Assembly: GCF_008065375.1 (NCBI RefSeq)
Contig: NZ_VJYI01000004.1
Location: 310,001-374,000, forward strand
Reading direction: 5' to 3'
Origin: Nonomuraea sp. SYSU D8015
GTDB lineage: Bacteria; Actinomycetota; Actinomycetes; Streptosporangiales; Streptosporangiaceae
DNA length: 64,000 bases
Shown here piece by piece: positions 1 through 9,014 of the stretch; the first letter of the stretch is position 1; each line of letters begins with the position of its first letter. The translations under genes and the position numbers were made by a program. A model generated the notes under the pieces. That model searched no databases. It had not been told where the DNA came from and saw only the letters and a program-made list of their open reading frames with translations.

Positions 1-1194
<1,194 letters not shown>

Positions 1195-1527
1195 CGAGGC
1201 TCCCTTGCGGTCTCTCCCCATGTTCCGTTCCCCCGCTCAGCCGGACAAGCCCGGGCGCCGTTGACCTCCTTCTTCCTTCCCACGCTCGCTGCGTCATTAC
1301 TCCAGCCGAACACCGCGGCCGGAAAGCTCGCTTCCCCGCAACTGGGGAGTGCCCTTGCTTGACGGTCCTCTGCGGGACGTCACCCGCGGGACACCTGCCC
1401 CGCGGGTGGGTGGGTCCTTTTTGGGGGGTGAGCCGCCTCCGACGGCGCGGCATCGGAGGCGGCTCACGCTCACAGTGCGCCCTGGGCGGGCCCCCGCTCG
1501 GTCGCCGCGACGCGGCCTACGGCTGCG
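1195..1527. other. Intergenic stretch with two GC-rich hairpins
   Basis: This 333-base gap between glgX and the small zinc-ribbon gene holds no convincing gene. It contains a 10-bp stem (1381-1390 with 1399-1408) and a stronger 15-bp stem (1428-1442 with 1453-1467), with a CCTTTTT run between them. The glgX promoter probably lies in 1221-1380, but I see no clear -35/-10 pair. Confidence 0.5.
1428..1467 (-). terminator. Hairpin terminator candidate downstream of the 121-residue gene
   Basis: GTGAGCCGCCTCCGA pairs perfectly with TCGGAGGCGGCTCAC across a 10-base loop. It lies 60 bases past the stop codon of the gene at 1528-1893 and before glgX, both on the minus strand. It has no U-tract, as is common for hairpin terminators in high-GC actinobacteria. 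Confidence 0.55.
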
Positions 1528-1893
1528 TCACAGCTCGTCGAGCAGCACCCGGTGCGGACTGTGAGGTACTGGACGGACGCCGTCGGCCGCCCCGTCGAAG
1601 GGATCCCGCGTCACCCGGCCCGAGCCGAGACAGCCCCTGCAGTGGCCTCGGTTCGTGGCGCCCTCTCCGCCGCAGGAGGGACAGCGGACGTAGAGGTCGA
1701 AGGCGGTACTGCGGTAGACGCGGATCAGCGGCGCCGGTCGGCGGATCTGCCAGCCCTGCGCCCTGGCGCGGGCGTCCAGATCTGCGAAGGCCCACGCGTC
1801 GAGCCATTCGATCAGGACCCGCCATAAGCGGCGCGGGGAATGGCGAACCGGGCGGTATTGCGCCGGTTTCGCGGTGATGTTGCTAACATCCAT
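1528..1893 (-). CDS. Small protein with DnaJ-like CXXCXG zinc ribbon, function unknown
   Basis: A 121-residue protein whose central part has paired cysteine motifs, CPSCGGEG and CRGCLGSG, like half of a DnaJ-type zinc finger. No J-domain or client-binding region is present. The N-terminal 60 residues are basic and Trp-rich. It stands alone between glgX and a divergent XRE gene, with a long inverted repeat 75 bases upstream. Start is ATG 1893; the ribosome site is weak. A role in zinc-dependent protein or nucleic-acid binding is inference only. Confidence 0.6.
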   Translation of the reverse strand: MDVSNITAKPAQYRPVRHSPRRLWRVLIEWLDAWAFADLDARARAQGWQIRRPAPLIRVYRSTAFDLYVRCPSCGGEGATNRGHCRGCLGSGRVTRDPFDGAADGVRPVPHSPHRVLLDEL

Positions 1894-1966
1894 AAGAGAT
1901 CGTCCTTGTGCTCTGGCAGGAGCGGATGATCGTCGGCTGGCAACGCGGCAGTAATCGTCCAGCCCG

Positions 1967-2001
1967 TGTCACAGGCGGCTTGATCACAGCCGCCTGTGAC
2001 A
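1967..2001. promoter_or_regulatory. Perfect 14-bp inverted repeat in divergent intergenic region
   Basis: TGTCACAGGCGGCT and AGCCGCCTGTGACA flank a 7-base loop. It lies in the 327-base gap (1894-2220) between the minus-strand zinc-ribbon gene and the plus-strand XRE regulator. Neither gene ends here, so an operator or RNA structure is more likely than a terminator. A smaller stem (CCGGG/CCCGG) lies at 2075-2090. No other gene is visible in the gap. Confidence 0.5.
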
Positions 2002-2220
2002 ATTGATGAACGCGGCATTTCTGGGAATGGATTCGGCAGGATCTCCCTTGGGCATCACCCTCTCCTGTGACCTACCGGGGTTTTACCCGGCTACACCGGG
2101 AAGCCACCTAAAATTTGGCACTTGCCATAGGAACGTGCCGGTGACGATTACCTAACGTTGGGAATCCGGGCCCCTGGGTACGATCACGGCAAGCGACCCA
2201 CCGCGGCCGAAAGGGATGCG

Positions 2221-3072
2221 ATGACCCTCCCGAACCCCACCCTCCGGCAGCGCCAGCTGGCCATCCGCCTGCGCGAGCTCCGCCACGAGCAGGGGCTCAG
2301 CATCGCGGAGGTCGCCGAACACCTGCTCTGCTCCACGACCAAGATCAGCCGTATCGAGACCGGCCAGCGACGCGCGAGCCTGCGTGACGTACGCGATCTG
2401 TGCAGGTTGTACGACATCCCCGAGCCCAAGGCCACGGAGTTGATGACGCTGGCCAAGGACGCCCGGCAGAAGGAGTGGTGGCAGGCCTACGACAACGTGA
2501 ACATGCAGCCCTTTCTCGGGCTGGAGGCCGGCGCGATCTCGATCACCGAATACGAGATCACCACGGTGCCCGGCCCGCTCCAGATCGAGGACTACGCGCG
2601 CGCCGTCATCCGCGGGTGGCTGCCCCGCATCGCCCCCGACATCCTGGAGGAGCGGGTCAAGGCTCGCGGCAAGCGCAAGGAAGAGGTGCTGTACCGCGCC
2701 GACCCGCCGCGCTACTGGGTGTTGCTCGACGAGTCGGTGCTCTACCGGCACGTCAGCAGCCGGGAGACCATGCACGCGCAGTTGAACCATCTGATTGAGA
2801 TGTCCGAACTGCCGCACGTCACCATCCAGGTGATCCCCTTCACGGCAGGTGCGCACATGGGATTCGACAGCCCGTTCAGGCTTCTGGAATTCGACCCGGA
2901 CGCCCACATTGCGGACACAGTGTTCGTCGAACACCAAATGGGCCTTTTCTACCTCGAAGACGACAAAGTGCTCCGGCTCTTCAGGGAGATCATCGATCAT
3001 CTCCGCGCGGAGGCCCTGGGTTCTCAGGAGTCCAGGAAGCGCATAGCCGATATGGCGGCGACGTTCGCATGA
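2221..3072 (+). CDS. XRE-family regulator with C-terminal DUF5753
   Basis: A 283-residue protein: helix-turn-helix at about residues 10-65 (LRHEQGLSIAEVAEHL, then TTKISRIETGQRR) and a DUF5753 domain from about 95 to 275, ending in the family-typical LFREIIDHLR. Actinobacteria carry many such regulators beside DUF397 genes (WhiJ-like systems), and two DUF397 genes follow. ATG 2221 has AAAGGG upstream and starts at the usual point for the family; a longer in-frame GTG start at 2158 would add 21 atypical residues. The role, probably developmental or stress regulation, is inferred from the family. Confidence 0.9.
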   Translation: MTLPNPTLRQRQLAIRLRELRHEQGLSIAEVAEHLLCSTTKISRIETGQRRASLRDVRDLCRLYDIPEPKATELMTLAKDARQKEWWQAYDNVNMQPFLGLEAGAISITEYEITTVPGPLQIEDYARAVIRGWLPRIAPDILEERVKARGKRKEEVLYRADPPRYWVLLDESVLYRHVSSRETMHAQLNHLIEMSELPHVTIQVIPFTAGAHMGFDSPFRLLEFDPDAHIADTVFVEHQMGLFYLEDDKVLRLFREIIDHLRAEALGSQESRKRIADMAATFA

Positions 3073-3201
3073 CAGTCAGACGCTGAAGCGGCGAGTTCAA
3101 TGGGCAATCGCCAATTGCAAGTGTTACTCTTCTCACGCTGGGGTGCCCTAACACTTGGGCAAGATCATCTTTCCGGCAAATCGTACAAATGTGCCCGTAG
3201 G

Positions 3202-3232
3202 CGCCCGGTCGCGTCGTCACCGGGCGTTTCTT
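3202..3232 (+). terminator. Rho-independent terminator upstream of first DUF397 gene
   Basis: CGCCCGGT pairs with ACCGGGCG across a 9-base loop and is followed by TTTCTT. It ends about 20 bases before the DUF397 start, so it either ends XRE transcription or acts as an attenuator in the DUF397 leader. Confidence 0.6.
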
Positions 3233-3254
3233 CGTCCTGTAAGAGGAGAGACCC

Positions 3255-3455
3255 ATGTCAACTCGGTCGGAGCTCGACGCCCTTCCGATATGGCGCGCCG
3301 CGTCGCGCTGTAGTAACGGCGACTGTGTTGAGGTCGCCCTTCTCTCCTCCGATACGATAGGCGTACGCGACAACAAGGACCCCGATGGCCCCATTCTCAA
3401 ATTCAGCACCGATGAATGGAAGATGTTCGTCAAGCAGATCAGGGAAACGGGCTGA
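3255..3455 (+). CDS. DUF397 protein (first copy)
   Basis: A 66-residue protein with the DUF397 signature: W near the N-terminus, SNGDCVEVALL, then a VRDNKDPDGPIL-type segment and FSTDEWKMFV. DUF397 proteins usually sit beside XRE-DUF5753 regulators and are thought to act as their partners. ATG 3255 is preceded by AAGAGGAGAG. The two DUF397 genes here share the core but little else, which suggests separate partner specificities. Confidence 0.9.
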   Translation: MSTRSELDALPIWRAASRCSNGDCVEVALLSSDTIGVRDNKDPDGPILKFSTDEWKMFVKQIRETG

Positions 3456-3476
3456 GGCCGAGGTCATCCCTTCTTG

Positions 3477-3508
3477 AGGCGGTCATTCCATGGGGATGGC
3501 CGCCTTTT
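3477..3508 (+). terminator. Rho-independent terminator after first DUF397 gene
   Basis: AGGCGGTCATTCC (3477-3489) pairs with GGGATGGCCGCCT (3493-3505) with two G-U pairs and a 3-base loop, followed by TTTT. It lies 21 bases past the stop codon. Confidence 0.75.
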
Positions 3509-3626
3509 GTGTGTCATCGGCCCCATGAGACACTTTGGTCGCAAATGCAACGAATTATTCTACTTCGTTCGGGGTAAAATCGCGACGGCGCAATACCTCT
3601 ACAGCCGACCTAACAGGAGGTAATGC

Positions 3627-3842
3627 ATGAATCGCCCGCCTGCCCTTGACCATGCCGACTGGCATCGCTGCAACAACGGAGACTGCGTCGAAGTCGCGGT
3701 GCTGGAGGGAAAGGTCTGGGTGCGGGGAAGCCAGGACGCCAGCGGTGCCGTCCTGCCGTTCACGTTCGAGGAGTGGGAAGCCTTCGTCGCCGGCACGAAG
3801 CGCGGGCTCTTCGACCTGGAGCGGCTCGCACCCGGGGCCTGA
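3627..3842 (+). CDS. DUF397 protein (second copy)
   Basis: A 71-residue protein with WHRCNNGDCVEVAVLEG, VRGSQDASGAVLPF and FEEWEAFVAG, matching DUF397. It has a strong ribosome site (AGGAGG) before ATG 3627. A terminator separates it from the first copy, and the 170-base gap between them can hold a separate promoter, so the two copies need not be made together. Probable partner of the regulator at 2221-3072 or of another XRE-DUF5753 protein. Confidence 0.9.
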   Translation: MNRPPALDHADWHRCNNGDCVEVAVLEGKVWVRGSQDASGAVLPFTFEEWEAFVAGTKRGLFDLERLAPGA

Positions 3843-3920
3843 CCGGCCTCGACGTTCTCAACGGGCCCAAACCGGGGCGACCGGGTTTCAGACCGCGGCC
3901 TCCGGCAATATGCCGACCCC

Positions 3921-4340
3921 ATGGGCGGTTTCAAGCAGTTCTTACTTCGTGGCAACATCGTCGAGCTGGCGGTGGCGGTGATCGTCGGCGCCACCTTCAG
4001 CGGGCTCGTACAGGCGCTGGTCACCGACCTCATCACCCCACTGATCGGCGCCGTGACCGGGGGCAGGCAGCCCGACTTCGCGCAATACTCCTTCACCGTC
4101 AACGGCAGCCGGTTCAAGTACGGCGACTTCCTCAACCACCTGATCAGCTTCATGCTCATCTCCGCGATCGTCTACTGGCTGATCGTGGCCCCGATGACCC
4201 GGCTGGTCGCCCTGTTCGACCGGGACAAGGCCGCCGCGACCAAGCAGTGCCCCGAATGCCTCAGCGACATCCCGGCAGAGGCCCGGCGCTGCGCGCACTG
4301 CACCTCCGAGCTGGTGCCCGAATCGGAAAAACCCAGGTAG
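3921..4340 (+). CDS. mscL: Large-conductance mechanosensitive channel MscL with C-terminal zinc ribbon
   Basis: A homopentameric membrane channel that opens under hypo-osmotic tension. The MscL opening MGGFKQFLLRGNIVELAVAV includes TM1; TM2 is near residues 70-95 (LNHLISFMLISAIVYWLIVA). The C-terminus carries CPECLSDIP and CAHC, a zinc-ribbon tail also found in other actinobacterial MscL proteins but absent from E. coli. Leu8 is encoded by TTA (3942-3944), a rare codon in such genomes. ATG 3921 matches the conserved start, though the ribosome site is poor. Confidence 0.95.
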   Translation: MGGFKQFLLRGNIVELAVAVIVGATFSGLVQALVTDLITPLIGAVTGGRQPDFAQYSFTVNGSRFKYGDFLNHLISFMLISAIVYWLIVAPMTRLVALFDRDKAAATKQCPECLSDIPAEARRCAHCTSELVPESEKPR

Positions 4341-4400
4341 CGACCCGCTCATAGGGCCCAGTGACGCGCGGACGCGGTCCGGGTTGGAGAAGATGGACCG

Positions 4401-4976
4401 ATGAGCGTTGAGTTGATGGTCTGGGACGAGCCGGTGCCGATCACCAGGGACCAGGCACGCGCCACCTACCTGGCGGTCAAGCGCGCCGAGCCGGTGGCGG
4501 GGGACGGGCCCGAGGTGGCCAAGGAGCTGCCAGGGGAGGTCACGCGCTATCCGGGGCACGTGCTGGTGACGATGGATCTGGACACCATGGACGAGACGTC
4601 CGCGCAGGTGTTCACCATCGCCCGGGCGCACGGGCTGGTCTGCTACGACCCTCAGCGCGATCTCGTCCACAACGTGGCGCCGCTGGGCGTCTACGAGGGC
4701 ATGCAGCTGCACACCGGCGACGGGATGATCGTGCACGATCCCGACCTCGGCCTGGTGCGCGACGTGCTGGGCACGCTGTCCCCGCAGAATCCGTTCGTGA
4801 CGCTCGTGAACTTCGGGCGGCACTTCCTGCAGGTGTCGCCCGGATACGAGCTGGAGTACAAGGAAGGCTCCCTCATCCGGACGATGGTGGCGGAGCTGGA
4901 GGACGTGCGACAGGCGTTCCACGAGTACGCCACCGGTGACCGTTCGTTCCTGTCCCGATACGAATGGTCGTCCTGA
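4401..4976 (+). CDS. Conserved-looking hypothetical protein, 191 residues
   Basis: Not recognised. It is acidic, soluble and has no signal peptide or membrane segment. The middle reads FTIARAHGLVCYDPQRD, like a segment of a small immunity-type or SUKH-like alpha/beta protein, but I cannot assign a family. The start ATG 4401 has GGAGAAGATGG upstream. It follows mscL by 60 bases on the same strand and precedes another unknown gene. Confidence 0.75.
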   Translation: MSVELMVWDEPVPITRDQARATYLAVKRAEPVAGDGPEVAKELPGEVTRYPGHVLVTMDLDTMDETSAQVFTIARAHGLVCYDPQRDLVHNVAPLGVYEGMQLHTGDGMIVHDPDLGLVRDVLGTLSPQNPFVTLVNFGRHFLQVSPGYELEYKEGSLIRTMVAELEDVRQAFHEYATGDRSFLSRYEWSS

Positions 4977-5007
4977 ACCATCCGGGGCGTAGAGACGTCA
5001 AAGTGAC

Positions 5008-5616
5008 GTGATTCGGTTCGAAATGATCGATGAAGATCTGCGAACGGCGCGCCGGCGGGCGCGTCGCCGGAACGAACTGGACGAGCGCCGGAGGGCTGTC
5101 GCCGACCGGATCCAGCAGGTGCGGCAGGCGCTCGACGTGGTCGGGGTGTGGGATCAGGAGACCGTGGCCGTGGAGGAGGCCCGGTTGAGCGCGTACGAGC
5201 GCGAGCTCGCGTCGGTGGAGCGGGAGCTGGCCGAGGTGGGGCCGGCGCAGGAGCTCTATGAGGAGCTGCTGCTACGCGAGGAGAGGCGGCTGTCCGAGTC
5301 GGCGGATCCGCGGGGCGCCGAGCTGATGGAGATCGGGCGGTTGCTGGCGGAGCTGGACGTGGAGCTGCCCGCCAGGGAACGTGCCAGGGCGGCGGGCCTC
5401 GCGGCCCTGGGCCGGCCCGGCGACCGGCAGGTCATGGCCGAGTTCGTCCGGCAACTCCAGGCGCTCGGGATGACGGTGGAGCCCGGGGTGCTCAACGGGG
5501 CGCAGGGCCTGATCGAGGGGCGGCGGCTGGTGGAGACGTTGGGGGAGCGCTGCCGCGAGCTGGAACGCCTGCGCGACGGGCTCCGGAACCGGCGCGAGGA
5601 ACTGCTGCTGGGCTGA
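5008..5616 (+). CDS. Coiled-coil hypothetical protein
   Basis: About 202 residues, mostly charged heptad-like helix: Arg/Glu-rich from residue 10 to 115 and again from 165 to the end, with a short loop near residues 120-160. No catalytic motif, signal or membrane segment. Starts are GTG 5008 or ATG 5023 (giving MIDEDLRTA); neither has a good ribosome site. It could be a structural or scaffold protein. Function unknown. Confidence 0.7.
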   Translation: MIRFEMIDEDLRTARRRARRRNELDERRRAVADRIQQVRQALDVVGVWDQETVAVEEARLSAYERELASVERELAEVGPAQELYEELLLREERRLSESADPRGAELMEIGRLLAELDVELPARERARAAGLAALGRPGDRQVMAEFVRQLQALGMTVEPGVLNGAQGLIEGRRLVETLGERCRELERLRDGLRNRREELLLG

Positions 5617-5658
5617 GCGCAGGAGCCGACACGCGCGATGCGCGTGCGAGATCTCCCC

Positions 5659-5664
5659 TAACAT
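5659..5664 (+). promoter_or_regulatory. -10 element of a probable leaderless promoter
   Basis: TAACAT ends 7 bases before the ATG at 5672, and no ribosome site precedes that start. This spacing places transcription initiation at or next to the start codon, as in many actinobacterial leaderless mRNAs. No clear -35 box is visible. Confidence 0.45.
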
Positions 5665-5671
5665 CGTCGCC

Positions 5672-5992
5672 ATGAGTGATGAACCGAAGTTCCTGCGCCT
5701 CACGGTCGAGCTGACCGTCGAGGTGCTCGACATGGACGCGCTGCAGGCGGCGGCGCTGGCCGAGATCAGGCATCCCGACGCCGACCTCACCGAGGAGGAG
5801 CGGACGGAGCAGGCCGAGCTGGTCAACGCCGACGACACCGGTGCCTCGGCGCTGCAGTGGCTGATCGAGCCCGACCACGTGCTCGGGCTGGTCGACCACA
5901 TCGCCGAGATCGAGCCGCGCGAGGCCGTGCTGGGGGTGGAGCCGTCCGAGGGTCCCAGCGAGGAGGAGGAAGAAGAGCACGACCACGTGTGA
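5672..5992 (+). CDS. Small acidic hypothetical protein
   Basis: A 106-residue protein that begins MSDEPKFLRLTVELTVEVLD and ends in a Glu-rich tail (SEEEEEEHDHV). No signal peptide, membrane segment or known motif. The predicted promoter suggests a leaderless transcript. It lies between the coiled-coil gene and the thiamine-binding-like gene on the same strand. Function unknown. Confidence 0.7.
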   Translation: MSDEPKFLRLTVELTVEVLDMDALQAAALAEIRHPDADLTEEERTEQAELVNADDTGASALQWLIEPDHVLGLVDHIAEIEPREAVLGVEPSEGPSEEEEEEHDHV

Positions 5993-6166
5993 CGATCATG
6001 TGAGCGTGCTCGGCGGTGGCCACGGCGTTGGAGGCGTCGTGGCTTTTCGCATGCCAGGGCCCGAGTGCCCACCCGCGGGCGCTCGCTAAGATCGAAGCCT
6101 CCAGTCTGCGTGGAGGAGTTTCGTGGGCGCGGAGGGCCCGTGCCCGTCGCCGCAAGGGGGCACGAA

Positions 6167-6457
6167 GTGATCGTCGCATTCTCCATCACCCCGCTGGGCG
6201 TCGGCGAGGGTGTCGCCGAGCCCGTCGCGCGCGCCGTCAAGGTGGTCCGCTCCAGCGGACTGCCCAACCGCACGGACGCGATGTTCACCACGGTCGAGGG
6301 TGAGTGGGACGAGGTCATGGACGTGGTCAAACGCGCCGTGGAAGCGGTGGCGGAGGTCGCCCCGCGGGTCAGCCTGGTGCTCAAGGCCGACGTCCGGCCG
6401 GGTGTCACCGACGGCATGACCTCCAAGCTCGAATCCCTGGAACGCCACCTCTCGTAG
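6167..6457 (+). CDS. MTH1187/YkoF-family thiamine-binding-like protein
   Basis: A 96-residue protein starting with VIVAFSITPLGVGEGV, typical of the MTH1187 family, with the downstream SGLPNRTDAMFTTVEGEWDEV and the final VTDGMTSKLESLERHL. Family members bind thiamine or its pyrimidine part and form tetramers; an enzymatic role is not established. GTG 6167 is chosen because AAGGGGG lies 6 bases upstream; the open frame extends further up but without family similarity. A hairpin follows at 6469. No thiamine genes are nearby. Confidence 0.88.
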   Translation: MIVAFSITPLGVGEGVAEPVARAVKVVRSSGLPNRTDAMFTTVEGEWDEVMDVVKRAVEAVAEVAPRVSLVLKADVRPGVTDGMTSKLESLERHLS

Positions 6458-6468
6458 CTTCCGTCCGA

Positions 6469-6503
6469 AGGGCCGCCCGAGCACCGATCGCCCGGGCGGC
6501 CCT
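6469..6503 (+). terminator. Hairpin terminator after the thiamine-binding-like gene
   Basis: AGGGCCGCCCG pairs perfectly with CGGGCGGCCCT across a 13-base loop, 12 bases past the stop codon at 6457. No U-tract follows. Confidence 0.65.
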
Positions 6504-6525
6504 GTCGCGTAATTCGCGATATATC

Positions 6526-6560
6526 TTGACCGTCTTCATGGACGCGACATATCGTGTCGC
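6526..6560 (+). promoter_or_regulatory. Promoter with operator-like dyad for the FAD monooxygenase
   Basis: TTGACC (6526-6531) and TATCGT (6550-6555) are 18 bases apart. GCGACA-TATCG-TGTCGC (6544-6560) is an inverted repeat lying across the -10, and CGCGATATATC precedes the -35. The layout suggests repression by a dimeric regulator (TetR, MarR or PadR type); none is encoded beside it. Confidence 0.55.
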
Positions 6561-6603
6561 TCGTCGACGAACGCGATAGTACGCGTCCTGGAGGTGGCGA
6601 GCA

Positions 6604-8199
6604 ATGGAGCAAGAGCGAGTGCCGGTCCTGGTGGTCGGCGGTGGGTACGCGGGTCTGAGCGCAGCGCTGCTCCTGGCCTGGCGAGAAGTCCCCGTCATGC
6701 TGGTCGAGCGGCACCCTGGCACCTCGATCCAGCCCAAGGCGTTCGGCGTCGGCCCGCGGGCGGTCGAGCTGCTGCGCCCCGTCCCCGGCGTCGAGGAGGC
6801 CCTCGGCGAGATCTGGGCCGGCATCGGCGACAACATGCGCATCGCGATCGGCAAGAACCTGGCCGACCCGAACCCCCACATGATCATGAGTGACGAGCAG
6901 GAGGAGCTGGCCTTCCTCGCCGACATCACCCCCACCGCGATCGTCGGCGCGCCCCAGGCCGAGATCGAGCGCGTGCTACGGCGCAGGGCCGAGGAGCTCG
7001 GTGCCGACCTGCGCTTCTCCACCGAGCTGGTGGCCCTGGAGCAGGACGAGGACGGTGTGACGGCACGAATCCGCGCCGCCGGCGAGGAGCACCTCGTGCG
7101 GGCCGACTACGTCGTGGCCGCCGACGGGTACCACAGCCCGCTGCGGAGGCTCCTGGGCGTGCCGACCTCGGGCAAGGGCGAGCTTGGCCAGATGTGCGGG
7201 ATCATGTTCGACGCCGACCTGACCGGGCTGGTGCGCGAGCGCGAGGTCACGCTCTGGTACCTGCAGAACGAGGTCTTCAGCGGCGTCATCATCACCGGCA
7301 CCGGCGTGGGGGCGCACGTGCTCGCCGTCAACCTGGCGGAGGGCGAGAGCGCCGCCGACTTCCCCGTGGAGCGCTGCGTCGAGCTGGTGCGCATCGCCGT
7401 CGACCGGCCCGAGCTCGACGTGCGGGTCTTGGACAAGACGACGTTCGCCATGGCGCACCTGCTGGCCGACACCTACCGCGCCGGGCGGGTGTTCTTCGCC
7501 GGGGACTCGGCCCACACCATGCCGCCCACGGGCGGGCAGGGCGGCAGCACGGCGCTCCAGGACGGTTGCGACATCGCCTGGCGGCTCTGGCTGGTGCTCA
7601 CGGGTCAGGCGGGGCCTGACTTCCTGGACACGTACGACGCCGAACGCCGCCCGATCGGCACACTGACGGCCGACTCACAGCTCGCCAACCTCGGCGTGCG
7701 CATGCCTCCCGCGGACCGCGTCGGCTACCCCGAGCCCCTGGAGGACCCGGCGGGCATCCTCATCGGCTATCGCTACCACTCCACGGCGATCCTGGACGAA
7801 CCCGGCGACGACGGCTCGATCCTGGAGGACCCGCGCGTGCCGAACGGCCGCCCCGGCAGCCGCGCCCCCCATGTGGTGCTCGACTGGGAGGGGCAGCGGA
7901 TCTCCACCATCGACCTGTTCGGCTCGGGCTTCGTCCTGATGGCGGACAAGCGGGGCGGGCAGGCGTGGGCGGACGCCGGCCGCGTGATCAAGGAGCGGCT
8001 TGGGGTGCAGCTCACGCGGCTGCTGGTGGGTGAGGAGCTGGTCGACGTGGAGGGGCGATGGCTGGAGAGGTACGGCGTCAGCGGGGGCGGGGCCGTGCTC
8101 GTCCGCCCGGACGGATATGTGGCCTGGCGCTCTGTGGACGCCGACCCGGACCCGGTGACCACGCTGGAGCGCGTCATGCGCCAGATCCTCAACCGCTGA
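6604..8199 (+). CDS. FAD-dependent aromatic-ring monooxygenase
   Basis: A 531-residue flavoprotein of the phenol/polyketide hydroxylase group, expected to use NAD(P)H and O2. It has the dinucleotide fold GGGYAGLSA (residues 12-20), the ADGYHSPLRRLLG region near 175 and the FAD-ribityl motif GDSAHTMPPTGGQGG starting at residue 300. The C-terminal thioredoxin-like part is of normal length. GGAGGTGGCG gives a clear ribosome site before ATG 6604. It stands alone, not in a biosynthetic cluster, behind an operator-like promoter, so detoxification or catabolism of an aromatic compound is as likely as antibiotic tailoring. Confidence 0.9.
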   Translation: MEQERVPVLVVGGGYAGLSAALLLAWREVPVMLVERHPGTSIQPKAFGVGPRAVELLRPVPGVEEALGEIWAGIGDNMRIAIGKNLADPNPHMIMSDEQEELAFLADITPTAIVGAPQAEIERVLRRRAEELGADLRFSTELVALEQDEDGVTARIRAAGEEHLVRADYVVAADGYHSPLRRLLGVPTSGKGELGQMCGIMFDADLTGLVREREVTLWYLQNEVFSGVIITGTGVGAHVLAVNLAEGESAADFPVERCVELVRIAVDRPELDVRVLDKTTFAMAHLLADTYRAGRVFFAGDSAHTMPPTGGQGGSTALQDGCDIAWRLWLVLTGQAGPDFLDTYDAERRPIGTLTADSQLANLGVRMPPADRVGYPEPLEDPAGILIGYRYHSTAILDEPGDDGSILEDPRVPNGRPGSRAPHVVLDWEGQRISTIDLFGSGFVLMADKRGGQAWADAGRVIKERLGVQLTRLLVGEELVDVEGRWLERYGVSGGGAVLVRPDGYVAWRSVDADPDPVTTLERVMRQILNR

Positions 8200-8220
8200 C
8201 CGCGCCACGCGCGACGGCCG

Positions 8221-8898
8221 TCACGGCAGCTTCCACTCCACAGGCGTCGCGCCTTGCTGGACGAGCAGCTCATTGGCGCGGCTGAAGGGCCGCGAGCCGA
8301 AGAAGCCGCTGCGTGCCGACAGCGGCGAGGGGTGGGCCGACTCGATGCGCGGCACCCGGCCGAGCATCGGCGCCAGGTTGCGGGCATCACGGCCCCACAG
8401 GATGGCCACCATCGGCTTGTCCCGCGCCACCAGGGCGTGGATGGCCTGCTCCGTGACCTGCTCCCAGCCCTTGCCGCGGTGTGAGGCCGGCTTGCCGGGC
8501 ATCACGGTGAGGACCCTGTTGAGCAGGAGCACCCCCTGCTCGGCCCACGGGGTGAGGTCGCCGTTGGAGGGCCGCGGCAGGCCGAGGTCGGTCTCCATCT
8601 CCTTGTAGATGTTGACCAGGCTGCCGGGCAGCGGCCGCACGTCGGGGGCCACCGAGAACGACAGTCCGACCGGGTGGCCCGGCGTGGGGTAGGGGTCCTG
8701 GCCCACGATCAGCACCTTGACCTCGTCGAAGGGCTGGTTGAACGCACGCAGCACGTGCTGGCCCGCGGGGAGGTATTGCCTGCCTTCGGCGATTTCCTTG
8801 CGCAGGAACTCGCCCATCTGTGCGATCTGCTCGGCGACGGGCGCAAGCGCTGTGGCCCATCCGGCTTCGACGACTTCGTTCAGTGGACGACCGGCCAT
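8221..8898 (-). CDS. ung: Uracil-DNA glycosylase (family 1)
   Basis: Removes uracil from DNA. The 225-residue protein has the water-activating loop GQDPYP (Asp68), the uracil pocket LLLNRVLTV near 124-132 and the DNA-intercalation loop HPSPLSA (His189). The length is normal. It lies tail to tail with the monooxygenase gene (21 bases between stops). Start ATG 8898 is followed by the usual PLNEVVEAGW opening. Confidence 0.97.
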   Translation of the reverse strand: MAGRPLNEVVEAGWATALAPVAEQIAQMGEFLRKEIAEGRQYLPAGQHVLRAFNQPFDEVKVLIVGQDPYPTPGHPVGLSFSVAPDVRPLPGSLVNIYKEMETDLGLPRPSNGDLTPWAEQGVLLLNRVLTVMPGKPASHRGKGWEQVTEQAIHALVARDKPMVAILWGRDARNLAPMLGRVPRIESAHPSPLSARSGFFGSRPFSRANELLVQQGATPVEWKLP

Positions 8899-8918
8899 GG
8901 CCGTTGAGCTTATCTAGG

Positions 8919-8963
8919 TCTGGTACGGCTTGAGGCCGAAACGTCGCCTCTCGCCGTACCAGA
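8919..8963. promoter_or_regulatory. Nested inverted repeat upstream of ung
   Basis: TCTGGTACGGC (8919-8929) pairs with GCCGTACCAGA (8953-8963), and a 5-bp GAGGC/GCCTC stem nests inside. It lies 20-65 bases upstream of the ung start, a fitting place for an operator. It could also add to termination of the importer operon that ends at 9015. Confidence 0.45.
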
Positions 8964-8971
8964 ATGATCAC

Positions 8972-9004
8972 GGCGCCCGCCTCCGCCCTCGCGAGGCGGG
9001 CGCC
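8972..9004 (-). terminator. Hairpin terminator of the sugar importer operon
   Basis: GGCGCCCGCCTC and GAGGCGGGCGCC form a perfect 12-bp stem with a 9-base loop, starting 10 bases past the stop codon of the last permease gene. Confidence 0.7.
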
Positions 9005-9014
9005 TGGCCGAGGC

